The translations under genes were made by a program, and so were the position numbers. From positions 1,902,501-1,966,500 of the forward strand of contig OU015659.1 in NCBI GenBank assembly GCA_907165275.2: DNA of 64,000 bases. Direction: 5' to 3'. The notes below the pieces were generated by a model. The model worked only from the letters and a program-made list of their open reading frames with translations, did not search any database and was not told the origin of the DNA. Numbering within the stretch: the stretch's first letter is position 1; every line of letters starts with the position of its first letter. This document shows, piece after piece, positions 23,601 to 31,734 of this stretch. The DNA is from Zygaena filipendulae. Lineage: Eukaryota > Arthropoda > Insecta > Lepidoptera > Zygaenidae.

Positions 23601-26600
23601 AATTCAAAATCAACAGCTTTTCATTAAATGCATATAAAAGTACATAATATATACGGTACTCACAATAAAAAAAAATGTCTGTCTATCTGTCTGTGTGTTC
23701 CGGCTAATCTTTGAAACGGCTGGGCCGATTTTAACGGAACTTTCACTGCTAATTAATTGATGTTATAAGGAGTACCTAAATTAGACTATTTTGGAGTTCC
23801 AGCGGGAATTCCGAAACTCACGCGGGTGAAACCGCGTGGTACAGCTAGTATAATTTACTTTTTTTATTTTAAATTTCTTATTTATTTATTTGAAAAAACA
23901 AAAAACAATATTAAAAAAGAATCGATGGAAATTATAGGGCCGAGTTTCACAGCAGAATAGAATAGAACAGAATAAAATTTATTTCTGCACAACAAACATT
24001 AAAAAATTAAGTGCCTAATCTAAACCCAAGTTATCTTGCATGCTCTGCCGAAAGGGACACCAACTCAGCATTAGCTAGGTGCAGGTAGGTACACCCAGCG
24101 CTGGCGCGGTGGCCGGTGGCGGCACGTGGTTGCGCTACCACCTACCTGGTTCTTGACGGTGTTGATGAGCGAGGCGAGCTGGTTGCCGGCCTGGATGCTC
24201 TGCAGGATCGCGTTGTGCAGGTCGTCGTTGCCGAACAGGCCCACGCCGATCGCGCCGCAGCACAGCACCGACAGTATCATCAGCGTTATCTGGAACCGCA
24301 ACGGCACTAAAAATTAGATTATGGAATGGCAAGAAACACTGGCACATTCTTACTAATATTATAAATGGACATAGATAAGCAATAGTGTGTGAACCCACAC
24401 TGGAGAAATTTTGAGTAAATCGTGTTTTAAAAGTAGGAACGCTTTTTGTGTCAACATTTTTTATGTTCAATATTTAGTTACTTAGTTACATATTTAAGCG
24501 ATGTAATAAGGTAAACACATAATTAAAAAACGTTCCCTAACTCTCAATAAATCGTTCTAAATCAATAACTTAATTTTGTGGGTTAACATGTTATTGCTTG
24601 TCTGCGTCCAAATGCGAAAGTGAAATTGTTTGTTTGTTACGCTTTCACGCCTAAACGGCTGAACCGATCATCGTGAAATTTTGCATACACATTGTCAGGG
24701 GTGCAGAGAAGGACACGGGGTGTCTTTTATCCCGGAATCACCGCAGGACCTCCGAAAATACCGCGGGTGAAACCGCGGGGAAATGCTGGTAAGTTTATAT
24801 TGAAAAAACGGGTATATTCTTTACCTATATCCAAACACGTGAACGTGTATATATGACAGAGACCTCATTTATCTATAAGTAGGAAAATGTTCACACGGTA
24901 CGTACGTCCATACAAGTATACCGCGTCGGCCGCCGCCCCATATTGGGTGAGTTACTGAGTTGTATATCGTTCGCGGAACAAAACGGAACAGAACAGATGT
25001 TTGTGACATCATAAAAGTCTTATGAGAAACTTTTTATCGTTTTCACACACTCATGGACCTGCGTTTATTGTAACTACACAGGAATGCGTACGTGTCGACG
25101 ATGTTTTTATATTTATATTAAACAAAAAACCATAAAATCCCAAAAGATAAAACAAGTGAAGCTGTCGGTCGGGTTGTTTTTCTTTCTTTATTGTTGCGGT
25201 ATTTATTTTTATTTGTTAAGTTTTCACTATTGTATCTGTAGGTATAGTGCAAGTAACTGCTTACTGAAGGTGTATAAACCCTTAGGTTAAACTTATTTAA
25301 TATTATGAAGGACAATGATCCTTATATTATAGATGCAAATGACTGTTTGTTTGTTTGTTATCCTTACATGCTTTAACTAGTCAACTGATCAACTTTTAAA
25401 TACACGTTGTCACGGGTAGATACACATTAAGGGTAATTTTATCCGCTTTAATTTCGGAGTTTCCGCGGGAATTCCGAAATTAAAGCGGATAAAAGTTAGA
25501 ACCGCAAGGTTTATACCATTAAATTTTCTTGTTTCACAAACGCGGGACTAAAAAAGGCACAAAATAATTCCTTCGTACCTTCAAAGCGGTTATGCTCTTC
25601 GGCGGGCGCTGCTTCCTGTCGCAGCATCGCGTCAGCAGGTATATGAGGAGCACCGTCAGGGTCAGTATCAGCCACGCTCCAGGTATGGATCCGATGATGC
25701 CCAAACTCTGAAAGAAGAGTTGAAAACGCTTTTACACCAATGGGCATGAGGACTAATTTTTATTTTTTAGTCCGTCTTGTAGATTATTAAAAAATATTGG
25801 ACACGTATTTTTTTCTTTTTTTACGTAATCAAAAAATAACGGCGATATATTGAGTTGAAATTTCGCGTGACGTCACTATTCTGACAGTATGTATGGCGGT
25901 TTTGCGGTTAGTGACGTCACGAGTCACGACCTCCTCATCCTAAACTTTAATGCGCTTTATCTCTGTATATTTTATTTTATTTAAAAAAGCAAAAAATACG
26001 TGTCTATTGTTTTTTTATTTTCTAACTGACGGACTTATTAGAATTTTGATTTTCAAAAGAAGTCCACATCCCTATTGTAGGATGATATTATAATAAATAT
26101 GGTCCTAGCTTAGATGGCCGTGTCGCTTACTCTATCAAATCACTGAGCAAATAATCACTACTAACTACTACTAGTAGGTAATTCAGTTAATCGCTGGCAT
26201 GATAGTGAAGTTTGCGATTGACGACGCGAGGTTTAAAACTATAGTTAATAAAAAAACCTTCCAGCCAACACAGTTGCGACTCTTTTTATCACAAGTGAAA
26301 AAAAAAAAACATCAGCCGCGGCCATGCTGCGGCCATGTCGTCACCCTGTGGTTGTAGGAGTGTGTCATTGACTGTACACGTTCGCTGTGTCCATATTATC
26401 TCAGTCTTCCATATTATCTCAGGTGAGGAATTACCTCGTTATCCACGTCCTAGAGACAGTTGGTCGCATTTGCCCCCCCCCCCCCCCCCCTAGTTGCTTG
26501 ACATTTTAACATTTTAGATGTATAAGATTTTGAAATGTGACGTCACGAAACTTAGGACCCTTCACACCCCTTTCACCCAATGTCACACTTCGTAGACTCC

Positions 26601-26845
26601 CCCCCTCCTTTGACATGTGACGTACTTTATGAATGGTCCCTTAGGTGTGTGGCCAAGCCGTTTTTGTCGCCGTCGCCGTGCCGTCTTGTGTGACAGGCAC
26701 AGGCACTCACCTCAAGGTATACGGGCGAGAAGGGCGCGAAGGTGTCGTTGACGCGGTGCAGCGTCACGTTGATGTGCGGGAACGAGTGCAGGAAGCGCGA
26801 GAGCCGCGGCGGCGAGTACTCGTCCGACACGCCCGTGCCGCCCAT
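17429..26845 (-). CDS. tty: Tweety-family (TTYH) membrane protein, spliced gene
   Basis: This summarises the gene; exons are listed separately. Coding segments: 26711-26845, 25579-25707, 24146-24289, 22918-23130, 21541-21807, 20881-21025, 19949-20094, 19226-19323, 18770-18931 (optional 18051-18098) and 17429-17639. Every junction is GT-AG and in phase, giving 549 aa. Tweety hallmarks line up with vertebrate TTYH proteins: [10 protein letters not shown] near the N-terminus, VGLFGND after TM2, [17 protein letters not shown] and CDAGLQ before TM5, and a cytoplasmic PPSY motif (460-463). Predicted membrane segments are about 48-70, 89-107, 218-238, 245-275 and 395-416. Sequons lie at N26, N33, N165 and N182. 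The family acts at the plasma membrane. It was described as volume- or calcium-regulated anion channels, but structures of vertebrate members leave the pore in doubt. Exons are extremely GC-rich against AT-rich introns. Confidence 0.93.
18051..18098 (-). CDS. tty: Candidate 48-nt tweety cassette exon, duplicate of the previous exon's end
   Basis: The acceptor GACCTCTACAG and the donor CCCAG|GTGAGT bound exactly 48 bases. Entry and exit are both phase 2, so inclusion adds 16 residues in frame, [16 protein letters not shown]. The upstream exon ends [16 protein letters not shown] (464-479). Of the base differences, four are silent and three codons change. This pattern suggests the copy has been kept as protein. 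It sits just after the PPSY motif in the mature protein. It could be alternative or constitutive. Confidence 0.65.
18360..18762 (-). repeat. C/T-rich minisatellite in tweety intron
   Basis: Degenerate tandem units of about 14 to 21 bp (plus strand GGCAGTAGGTAGGA) fill the intron that starts at the 18770 donor. On the transcribed strand this is a 400-base pyrimidine-rich run between the main exon and its duplicate cassette. Long Pro/Thr/Leu frames through it are artefacts of the repeat. Confidence 0.85.
18770..18931 (-). CDS. tty: Tweety exon: cytoplasmic tail with PPSY motif
   Basis: It encodes residues 427-479. The acceptor GCGCGCGCAG supplies one base that completes Lys 426. The donor CCCAG|GTGAGT leaves phase 2. 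The segment has [14 protein letters not shown], a Ser-rich run and GKPPSY. PPxY motifs bind WW domains, and NEDD4-family ligases are known to act on vertebrate TTYH proteins with an equivalent motif, so control by ubiquitination is plausible. The internal TACAG at Tyr 463-Ser 464 matches the acceptor of the duplicate cassette downstream. Confidence 0.88.
19226..19323 (-). CDS. tty: Tweety exon: fifth membrane segment
   Basis: It encodes residues 394-425 plus two bases of Lys 426. The sequence [20 protein letters not shown] is the last membrane span, followed by HAWIYINT, which aligns with the PRAW region after TM5 in vertebrate TTYH. The acceptor is GGGTGCAG and the donor ACTAA|GTGAGT. An unspliced reading would meet TGA one codon later, so retention gives a short form ending INTK. 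Confidence 0.9.
19470..19948 (-). repeat. Tandem repeats each holding a 5' splice-site-like sequence
   Basis: The intron just after the 19949 donor consists of about ten degenerate units of 35-65 bp. On the minus strand most read GTGTGGACCTGCAG|GT.. with variants. Intact donor-like forms include GCAG|GTAAGG (19781), GCAG|GTGAAG, GTAG|GTAAAG, GCAG|GTATGA and ACAG|GTAGGG. Others have lost the GT. They resemble the true exon end GGCCTGCAG|GTGAGG. Confidence 0.75.
19949..20094 (-). CDS. tty: Tweety exon: second extracellular loop, C-terminal half
   Basis: It supplies two bases of Asn 345 and residues 346-393. The acceptor GCGCGTCCAG and the donor CTGCAG|GTGAGG are both good. [10 protein letters not shown] and CDAGLQ correspond to the conserved Cys-containing region of TTYH loop 2 just before TM5, where paired cysteines are expected to form disulfides. 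Confidence 0.9.
20145..20351. mobile_element. Small MITE with long inverted ends
   Basis: The ends AGGCGCAGGCCACA / TGTGGCCTGCGCCT are perfect inverted repeats, flanked by AATA on both sides (20141-20144, 20352-20355). An inner perfect 18-bp inverted pair at 20195-20212 and 20233-20250 surrounds a 20-base loop. The whole 207 bp could fold into a hairpin. It lies in the intron between exons 20881-21025 and 19949-20094. Confidence 0.7.
20356..20445 (+). repeat. Interspersed repeat, CACTTCACAACACACAGATC family
   Basis: The same block with the downstream CGTGGAAACC motif recurs at 34829-34915, and partly at 40460-40505. It is probably a LINE or SINE 3' tail. Its end points are not clear. Confidence 0.5.
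20478..20816 (-). mobile_element. MITE family M2, degraded copy in tweety intron
   Basis: This reversed copy holds ATAACGGCGACACATTGA, TGACGTCA at 20522-20529, GACGTCAC at 20560, CTCCTAAACTTTAATGCG and a CATGCCCATTA-like right end. Its layout equals that of the 25740-26075 copy, with more decay in the right half. Confidence 0.65.
20881..21025 (-). CDS. tty: Tweety exon: second extracellular loop, N-terminal half
   Basis: It encodes residues 297-344 plus one base of Asn 345. It begins [14 protein letters not shown], matching the YYLxC motif of TTYH loop 2. Its amphipathic [14 protein letters not shown] helix corresponds to the QRAL region of vertebrate members. The acceptor is GTCGCCCAG and the donor CCCA|GTCAGT. 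Confidence 0.9.
21271..21475. repeat. About 21-bp degenerate tandem repeat
   Basis: Roughly ten units of the type TTACACTTCGCGACGTGCAC lie just downstream of the 21541 donor. They are rich in ACGT cores. Frames through this tract are repeat artefacts. Confidence 0.8.
21541..21807 (-). CDS. tty: Tweety exon: third and fourth membrane segments
   Basis: It encodes residues 208-296. [10 protein letters not shown] leads into TM3 (about 218-238). A basic loop AARRSRRA follows, then TM4 (about 245-275) and ADACQDPAA, which aligns with the SDFCxxPD motif after TM4 in vertebrate TTYH. The acceptor is GTCGGCAG and the donor CCTGAG|GTCAGT. The exon is nearly all GC at third positions. It encodes a strikingly Ala-rich membrane region, so unrelated frames are open on both strands. 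Confidence 0.92.
21910..22192 (+). mobile_element. Helitron-like copies (truncated end plus full copy)
   Basis: A truncated 3' end finishing CAGCTAGT lies at 21910-21966. A full copy starts TCCTACTAATATTATAAATG at 21980 after an A and ends CTAG at 22189-22192 before a T. The CCGCGG-type hairpin lies shortly before the end. This matches Helitron structure (5' TC, 3' hairpin, CTRR, A/T insertion). Confidence 0.75.
22200..22345 (+). repeat. Fragment of Helitron-like subfamily 2
   Basis: The GATCAACGCACAGC, GAAATTTGG and CCTAAGGGGGTGAAAA blocks match the middle of the copies at 30882-31123 and 48229-48474. The ends are missing. Confidence 0.6.
22402..22560 (+). pseudogene. Ty3/gypsy-type pol fragment
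   Basis: The frame contains [21 protein letters not shown] followed by [12 protein letters not shown]. This is the RT-to-RNase H connection seen in LTR-retrotransposon polyproteins ('xFLGLxxYYRRFIxxFAxIAxPL'). Only about 50 codons survive, with no LTRs nearby. It lies in a tweety intron on the opposite strand. Confidence 0.65.
22648..22826. repeat. 15-bp tandem repeat, about 12 copies
   Basis: Near-identical units TTTACTTGGTGACAA are repeated head to tail, with a first variant unit ATTAACTTGGTGACA. There are no spacers, so it is not a CRISPR array. The uniform 15-bp unit keeps a frame open (LVTIY repeats), but nothing suggests translation. Confidence 0.9.
22918..23130 (-). CDS. tty: Tweety exon: first extracellular loop
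   Basis: It encodes residues 137-207. It begins [19 protein letters not shown] and carries sequons NQT (165) and NAS (182), as expected for the glycosylated first loop. The donor is ATGAAG|GTACGC. The acceptor CATTAATGCAG is unusual: its AG comes from a LINE target duplication and the upstream bases are LINE sequence. The original acceptor, CCGGTTCCAG, is now 281 bp away at 23412. Confidence 0.88.
23134..23400 (+). mobile_element. R1-like LINE 3' end, 5'-truncated, at a splice acceptor
   Basis: This 267-bp insert ends in a run of about 27 A. It is flanked by a perfect 14-bp duplication, AGGATGCTCGACTG, at 23120-23133 and 23401-23414. The start of the insert encodes [17 protein letters not shown] and a stop, resembling the C-terminus of R1-clade ORF2. 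R1 elements are known for 14-bp target duplications. It lies antisense to tweety across the exon boundary. Confidence 0.82.
23570..23849 (+). mobile_element. Helitron-like copy
   Basis: The variant interior GGGCCGATTTTAACGG is followed by GCGGGAATTCCGAAACTCAC and a terminal hairpin region ending CAGCTAGT. The left end, near ACATCTATACGTCATACAT, is less certain. Confidence 0.6.
23955..24080. repeat. LINE 3'-tail-like repeat
   Basis: The blocks TTATTTCTGCACAACA, GTGCCTAATCTAAA and GCATGCTCTGCCGAAAGGG also occur in both palindrome arms (42655-42785 and 46690-46820). It is probably the 3' end of a retroelement. Confidence 0.55.
24146..24289 (-). CDS. tty: Tweety exon: second membrane segment
   Basis: It encodes residues 89-136. 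[18 protein letters not shown] is TM2, followed directly by [12 protein letters not shown], the 'GxGFYGNxExxD' signature region of the family at the start of the first extracellular loop. The acceptor is GCGGTTCCAG and the donor AACCAG|GTAGGT; both phases are 0. Confidence 0.93.
24349..24789 (+). mobile_element. Helitron-like copy with an M1 MITE nested inside
   Basis: It starts TTACTAATATTATAAAT, is interrupted by the M1 MITE, resumes AAATGCGAAAGTG and ends with the CCGCGGG/CCGCGGG hairpin region and CTGG (decayed CTAG). AAAT is duplicated around the insert, so the MITE arrived later. Confidence 0.75.
24367..24609 (+). mobile_element. MITE family M1, copy 3 (nested)
   Basis: It begins GGACATAGATAAGCAATA and ends TATTGCTTGTCTGCGTCC, an 18-bp inverted pair with a few mismatches. 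It carries a short internal TTAGTTAC duplication not seen in the other two copies. Confidence 0.8.
25320..25511 (+). repeat. Degenerate Helitron-like copy containing a perfect hairpin
   Basis: The interior blocks ACACGTTGTCACGGGTA and TTCCGCGGGAATTCCGAAATT are recognisable. Two 22-bp perfectly complementary arms (25437-25458, 25473-25494) flank a 14-base loop that holds the CCGCGG core. Confidence 0.65.
25579..25707 (-). CDS. tty: Tweety exon: first membrane segment
   Basis: It encodes residues 46-88. [20 protein letters not shown] through LIYLL is TM1, followed by the cytoplasmic basic segment [12 protein letters not shown]. This matches the position of TM1 and the Cys-rich cytoplasmic turn in TTYH proteins. 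The acceptor is TTCTTTCAG and the donor TTGAAG|GTACGA; both phases are 0. Confidence 0.93.
25740..26075 (-). mobile_element. MITE family M2, copy with two intact TGACGTCA sites
   Basis: This is a reversed full copy. It starts ATGGGCATGAGGACTAAT and ends AAGTCCACATCCCTA. TTTTAGTCCGTC and its complement are subterminal inverted blocks. Perfect TGACGTCA palindromes lie at 25869-25876 and 25913-25920. Confidence 0.8.
26474..26491. repeat. Poly(C) tract
   Basis: About 18 consecutive C, the second such run in the window after 7502-7523. Its length may be unreliable in the assembly. Confidence 0.9.
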
Positions 26846-26864
26846 CGCGAACCGTTAGCGGCAC
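26711..26864 (-). CDS. tty: Tweety first coding exon
   Basis: The acceptor CGTTCTCCCCGTCAG is followed by 19 bases of 5' UTR and the ATG at 26843-26845. Forty-five codons read [20 protein letters not shown] and [16 protein letters not shown] to VYLE, ending in phase 0 at CTTGAG|GTGAGT. The LHS-PH and VN-TF-P motifs match the N-terminus of TTYH proteins, which faces outside the cell. Sequons lie at N26 and N33. The ATG is the first in the exon. Confidence 0.93.
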
Positions 26865-27502
26865 CTGACGGGGAGAACGGATGCATATTGTATACAGCTT
26901 ATTTACCTACTACTGGCTGGCGCTCACGGATAGAAAAAAAACTTTTAAGAATTCCTAATTCAAACGCCTTTGAAAGACGCGACGCTAACTTTTTTCTCGA
27001 TAACCGAGTTTTGAAGTTAGAGTAATAGAAAGCGATGGGCTCTTCTTCTGCAATAACGAATCACCTATTTTAGGTTTTTTTTTGCAGTCTTAAAATGTAA
27101 TAACCCTAAGGGTCAAACGGTTGAAACTGCGGGGTTAAACAGATAGTGTTTTTCCATCATTAACCCATTTTCTTGCTCCCAAGTGTGAATGATAAGTCTA
27201 CTATGAACAAAATTCTCAGTGTCCTTTAAACGAAATATTAGTAATGGTAAGAAAGGGATATCCATAATTATATCACTTAACATCCTCGTATTACTTAATA
27301 TAAAACACAAAACATGACTGCAACATAAAAAAATTCAAAGAAATCTTCAAAGCTTCCATGTTTTATTTGATTAGCACGAAACGAACGTTATTTTTAAAAT
27401 TTTCATTCTATGCATGCACAGAGCGCTATAAAACTCAATGTGCCAAACAAGAGCAGACACCAAACGTAGAGTTGTGAGTCGAAATAGTATATTTCATTAT
27501 AA

Positions 27503-27612
27503 GTGCGGAAAGCCTGTCATTGCAAAGAGTTCCGACAAATGTCTACCCGAGCCGAGGCGCAGCCGAAGGTGAGGCTTGACAGTCGGAACTAGTTGCAATG
27601 ACGGTTCCGCAC
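27503..27612. repeat. Imperfect long hairpin
   Basis: Arms of about 32 bases (GTGCGGAA...AGTTCCGAC and its complement) close over a GAGCCGAGGCGCAGCC-rich loop. This could be a MITE core or a structured RNA. No target duplication was found. Confidence 0.6.
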
Positions 27613-27626
27613 GTGTACTGAACAAC

Positions 27627-27922
27627 TATTTTTAATACAGTTGCGAAAAAATTAAGCAATTTAATAAAATATCAAAAACACAACAAACTCAACTAAGTTC
27701 CAACTGTGATCAAGAGATGGCGCTAGTCGTATTAGTAATGCGAAACCTACGTTTCGCAATGCAAAAAGTGTGTCAAAGTCGTGTCGCCATTTTTGACAGT
27801 TGGCAAAGAGAACGCACGAGTTCGGGAAAGGTAAACAAAAAGCTCGAGTATGTAATAGCCCACATCCCGAACGCTAAACGTCCCTGCAATACGCCACTTT
27901 TTGAGCAACTGTATTAAAAATA
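27627..27922. mobile_element. MITE with 18-bp inverted ends
   Basis: TATTTTTAATACAGTTGC at 27627-27644 is perfectly inverted at 27905-27922. The interior contains AGATGGCGCTAG and TGACAGTTGG blocks and the short palindrome GCGAAACCTACGTTTCGC. It encodes no protein. Confidence 0.7.
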
Positions 27923-28134
27923 CATTGTCAACGCAATAAATCAAAATCAAATCAAAATCAAAATTATCTTTATTGATTAAGATCCAGCTTGGGATCGTTT
28001 TCAATCGTCCAATATTTATTTTTTAGTTATATTATAATAATATCAATATATAATTTATGCACATTTTACACACATTAAGCATAATATACCATAATATATA
28101 TAATATCATACAATTAAAATAAATAAGAAGTAAC

Positions 28135-28256
28135 CTAGTTTTTTTCTGTACCCTTGACAACGGTTATGCGAAATTTCACAATGATCGGCTAAGCCGTTAA
28201 GTTGTGACAGCGTAACAAACAAACTCACATTCGCATTTATAATAGTAAAGCAATAC
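28135..28256 (-). mobile_element. Helitron-like 5' fragment
   Basis: CTGTACCCTTGACAACGG, ACAATGATCGGCTAAGCC and CATTCGCATTTATAATAGTA match the left half of other copies in reverse. The CTAG end is missing. Confidence 0.6.
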
Positions 28257-29059
28257 CTTAAAAAATAGCCTAGTAGTTTATATCTATCTGTCCGTGATTG
28301 GGACGAAGAAAGCATATTGTTTGGGACGAACCAGGAATTTTTTATGTGGGCCGAAACTTGGCGGGCCGAATGAAGAATAAATCATAATTCCGCTATATTT
28401 CCAAAGAAGCGAAAGACTAGCTATTATTGCGAAAATCAATAAAATACTCCACTCAATACTGCAATACAGTTGCCGCTTTTAATACCAAGTAAAACTTGGG
28501 TAATGTGTTCCCAAATTAGTTTCTCCAAGTATAATTGTGAGCCATATGGCGTTAATCACTCATATAGGTTCATATTTATTTGTCATAGCACGCACGTTTC
28601 GCACATGACAATTTATTATTTTTCACTTCTCATGCTCGGAAAGTGCTTGTTTGTAAGGATATAGGCTGCACAAAATCGAATTTTTTGCACCGGGGCATTA
28701 ATGTATCTACTCATAAATGTATCTACCTAAGGCAAAGAAAATGAGCCATATACAGCCAAACACAATAAGAAGTTGATGGATAGAATTTGTGGTAGCCATA
28801 GAAATACACCTAGATTCTAGCTAGAGCGATAGTTTGTACTCTTAAAATGCACCACTGCATTTTAAATCGGCACTTTCTGTTCTTAACTCGGAAGTACTAA
28901 GGGTAACAGAAGTTAGTAGGAGGTTAATATGCCGGGAAAAACCATTTCCTTCAGTATTCAAAACTGTACTAATTTTACTTTGAATTTTAATTAAAGAAAT
29001 GTTATACTACCATTTTTATTTCCTCGCAATCGAAGTGAAAAGCAGAGTTTATAACTCGT

Positions 29060-29140
29060 CCACAAAACCATTATTATCCTCGAAATTGCTATCATATTAT
29101 ATCAGCTAAAAGTCTCGGATAATAATGGTTCGTTTTGTGC
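29060..29140. repeat. Inverted pair around CCATTATTATCC
   Basis: GTCCACAAAACCATTATTATCC and its near-complement about 30 bases later form an imperfect hairpin. It is probably a MITE remnant. Confidence 0.5.
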
Positions 29141-29563
29141 ACTTGTAAAATCTACTATTAAGGAGTAAGTACATTTTATGTGCTCTCCTTTCTTCTTCCT
29201 CCCTCAACTCGCACAAATTAGCTAAAAGCGACTAACTTATTCAAACCTATACAACCAATCTGTTGAATCAACTAAGGGTTGAAAAATCATATTAACTGTA
29301 AACATGTTCCTACACAGACATAATATACAGGTCCGGTGATTTATTAACCGTACGTGTCGCTATTGCCAACGCTAAAGATTGACATTATTCATAATATGTG
29401 ATAAGTTCAACATACTTAAAAATAGCAAAAGTGTTAATGTATGTTTTATGTAATGTATGTTTTTTTAAAAAAAAAGCAAGGTTTTGTGCAGTAAAGTGTT
29501 TTAAATGTAAAAAAAGGCAAAATATGCTTCTAAATTAATTAATATTTGAAAGTAAATAAACTT

Positions 29564-29658
29564 ACCGCAGCGATGAAATCTATAATTTTGCGTGCTACGC
29601 CATGTTGGTTTGCATCAATGGCTGTTCAGGTCGCTGTCAGCACTCCGCGGACATCGCA
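29564..29658 (-). other. tty: Probable tweety 5'-UTR exon
   Basis: The acceptor CTGTTTCTTGTTACAG and the donor GCTGCG|GTAAGT bound 95 bases that look non-coding, with stops in each frame or short ATG frames. The strong sites on the correct strand upstream of the first coding exon support an untranslated internal exon. No transcript evidence is available here. Confidence 0.55.
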
Positions 29659-30881
29659 TCTGTAACAAGAAACAGAGGATTATAATAATTTTATTATAGT
29701 TATACTTTTTTGGCACGTTTAGAGTAAAGTTTTAGCATGCAACGGAAGTGACGTTCGGTGTAAAAATTATTAAACTAGAAATGTATATACATATACTATG
29801 CTATTTATATATAATATGTATATTAAAAATATAGATTAAATGGTTTGATTTTGTTAACTTTAACCTTCCTTTACCTCTAAGCTACTTCTTCCTTTCGGGT
29901 TTAACAAGGGCGGCAAGGAATTTAAATCCATATCCTTTTATACACAGTAGGTATGAGGTTGAACGAGGGACTTGTTGAAAGCGCTGAGTGAAAAATCAAA
30001 GGTAAAGGTCATTCACCCGCGCAAGCCCACGCTTTTTGTTATGGTTTTCTCTGTGATTGAGCAGTTTTAATTTTTTCAAATTTTTTATTACATGTTTATT
30101 ACCTTAGAGGGCTTGGATATGTCCCTCATTTAAAATAACAAGCTGTATAAGAGCGAAAAATCACCATTACAAGTTTAGCGGAATTACTTATTTGGAAACC
30201 AATGTGAACCAACTATACAATATATTAAGCGGTCGCCGCAGACGAATTAACAGCAATTGCATGCGACAGCGCCGCCCGTCCACCAGCGCAGCGCCGACAG
30301 CTTAATTTGTCTAATTGATTTGATTGCAAATCAAATGACACCGCCGCTCGGGTTGTGAAATGTGAACGCACGACCTCTCATTGCAGTGACGAGAACTTTC
30401 TGTGCCTCGCCACATTTACCTACAGCAACGCGATCGAAGTGTTTGTGAAATTTTATTAAACGAGATTAACATAAAAACAAACCTCTAATTAGATAGAGGT
30501 TATTTATTTATTTATTGTCTCCGGTGACTTAAGTAGATCATACTAAAGCAAAAAAATTAAACTTAAAAAGACTAACTTCCGACTCAGAAAACTTAAAAGT
30601 AAATATTGAAAGATACTTTGATAGTTAAAGATAGTTTGAGTGAAAAAAACTAACTACTTCGTCTCCGGAAACCTAAGAGTAGACCATCCTAGTGAAATTT
30701 ATCTACTGTGGAACTTGAAAAAAAAAACTAATTACCGACTCCGGAAACTTGAGAATGTAGACCATTAGTAATTAAGACCTTTACTTGCTTGTAAGCCTTT
30801 ATTCTAGCGGCATCCGCAATAAAATATCATTACTTACTTCTAAAATTTATTATTCTGACGATTTCGTTTTAAACTAAATTT

Positions 30882-31123
30882 TCTATACATATAAAATGCT
30901 TTGTCCTGAATGACTGATGGATCAACGCACAGCCTAAACCGCTGATCGTTGAGACCTGAAATTTGGAGGCTGTGTTCTTTGTATGACGTAGGCATCCAAT
31001 AAGAAAGGATTTTTGCAAATTCAACCGCTAAGGGGATGAAAATGGGTTGCAAATTAAGTTTGTATGGAACAATTCTGCGGATATTTCAAAATTATCGCGG
31101 GTAAAACCGCGCGGGACAGCTAG
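30882..31123 (+). mobile_element. Helitron-like copy, subfamily 2
   Basis: It starts TCTATACATATAAAATGC and ends CAGCTAG before T. The interior GATCAACGCACAGCCTAAAC differs from the main subfamily but the terminal CCGCGGG-type region is shared. A reverse copy lies at 48229-48474. Confidence 0.75.
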
Positions 31124-31734
31124 TCTTTATTATAATATTAAGTAATCATTAAAACGACTGAGTGCGGCCGTATGCCAAATATTATTATAATATTTGACAA
31201 TTGACACACTTACTTAATGCCACTACTGCATTTCTCTTTTTTATTATTTTAGAACGGCAAAGGTAAACGGAAAAAGAACAAAGTCGGCAACCGCGTGACA
31301 AAGGATCTCTGGTTCAAAAGTCGTCGTCTTGAATACACACCACGGACGCATGGCAAATGAAAAAGCATTTAAATACTCTCAACTTATCTTACAATGCGCG
31401 CCAGAGTTAAGGAAGAGCACCTGTCAATGCGTACAGGTACCTACTTAATGTTTTCGTATCGAGAAGACGTCAACTAGAAACGCTTTCAACACGTCACAAA
31501 AGTCCGACAATCGTGACGCAATCAGCCATTATCGCGTCAAAGTGTCAAAGCTTGAGTGAGAGCTTGACGCTGAGCGGCTGCCACGGTTAATTAATTACAA
31601 TCCGATACATTCGACTAGTGCTCGTTGTACTGAGGCGTGATTTGTTTTTTTTTTTTTTTGATGGAACATCACGACAGCAGGCGATACCTAAGGTCCGATT
31701 CCTAAAAAGACATCGCTATTAGAGTGTATTTATT

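Larger units (their letters stand above)
26865..29563 (-). other. Tweety 5'-UTR intron
   Basis: This 2.7-kb intron is bounded by GTAAGT (29563) and CCCCGTCAG. It holds the inverted repeat at 27503-27612, the MITE at 27627-27922, an (AAAATC)n LINE-tail-like tract at 27943-27965, a Helitron fragment at 28135-28256 and an inverted pair near 29060-29140. I see no coding sequence. Confidence 0.65.
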
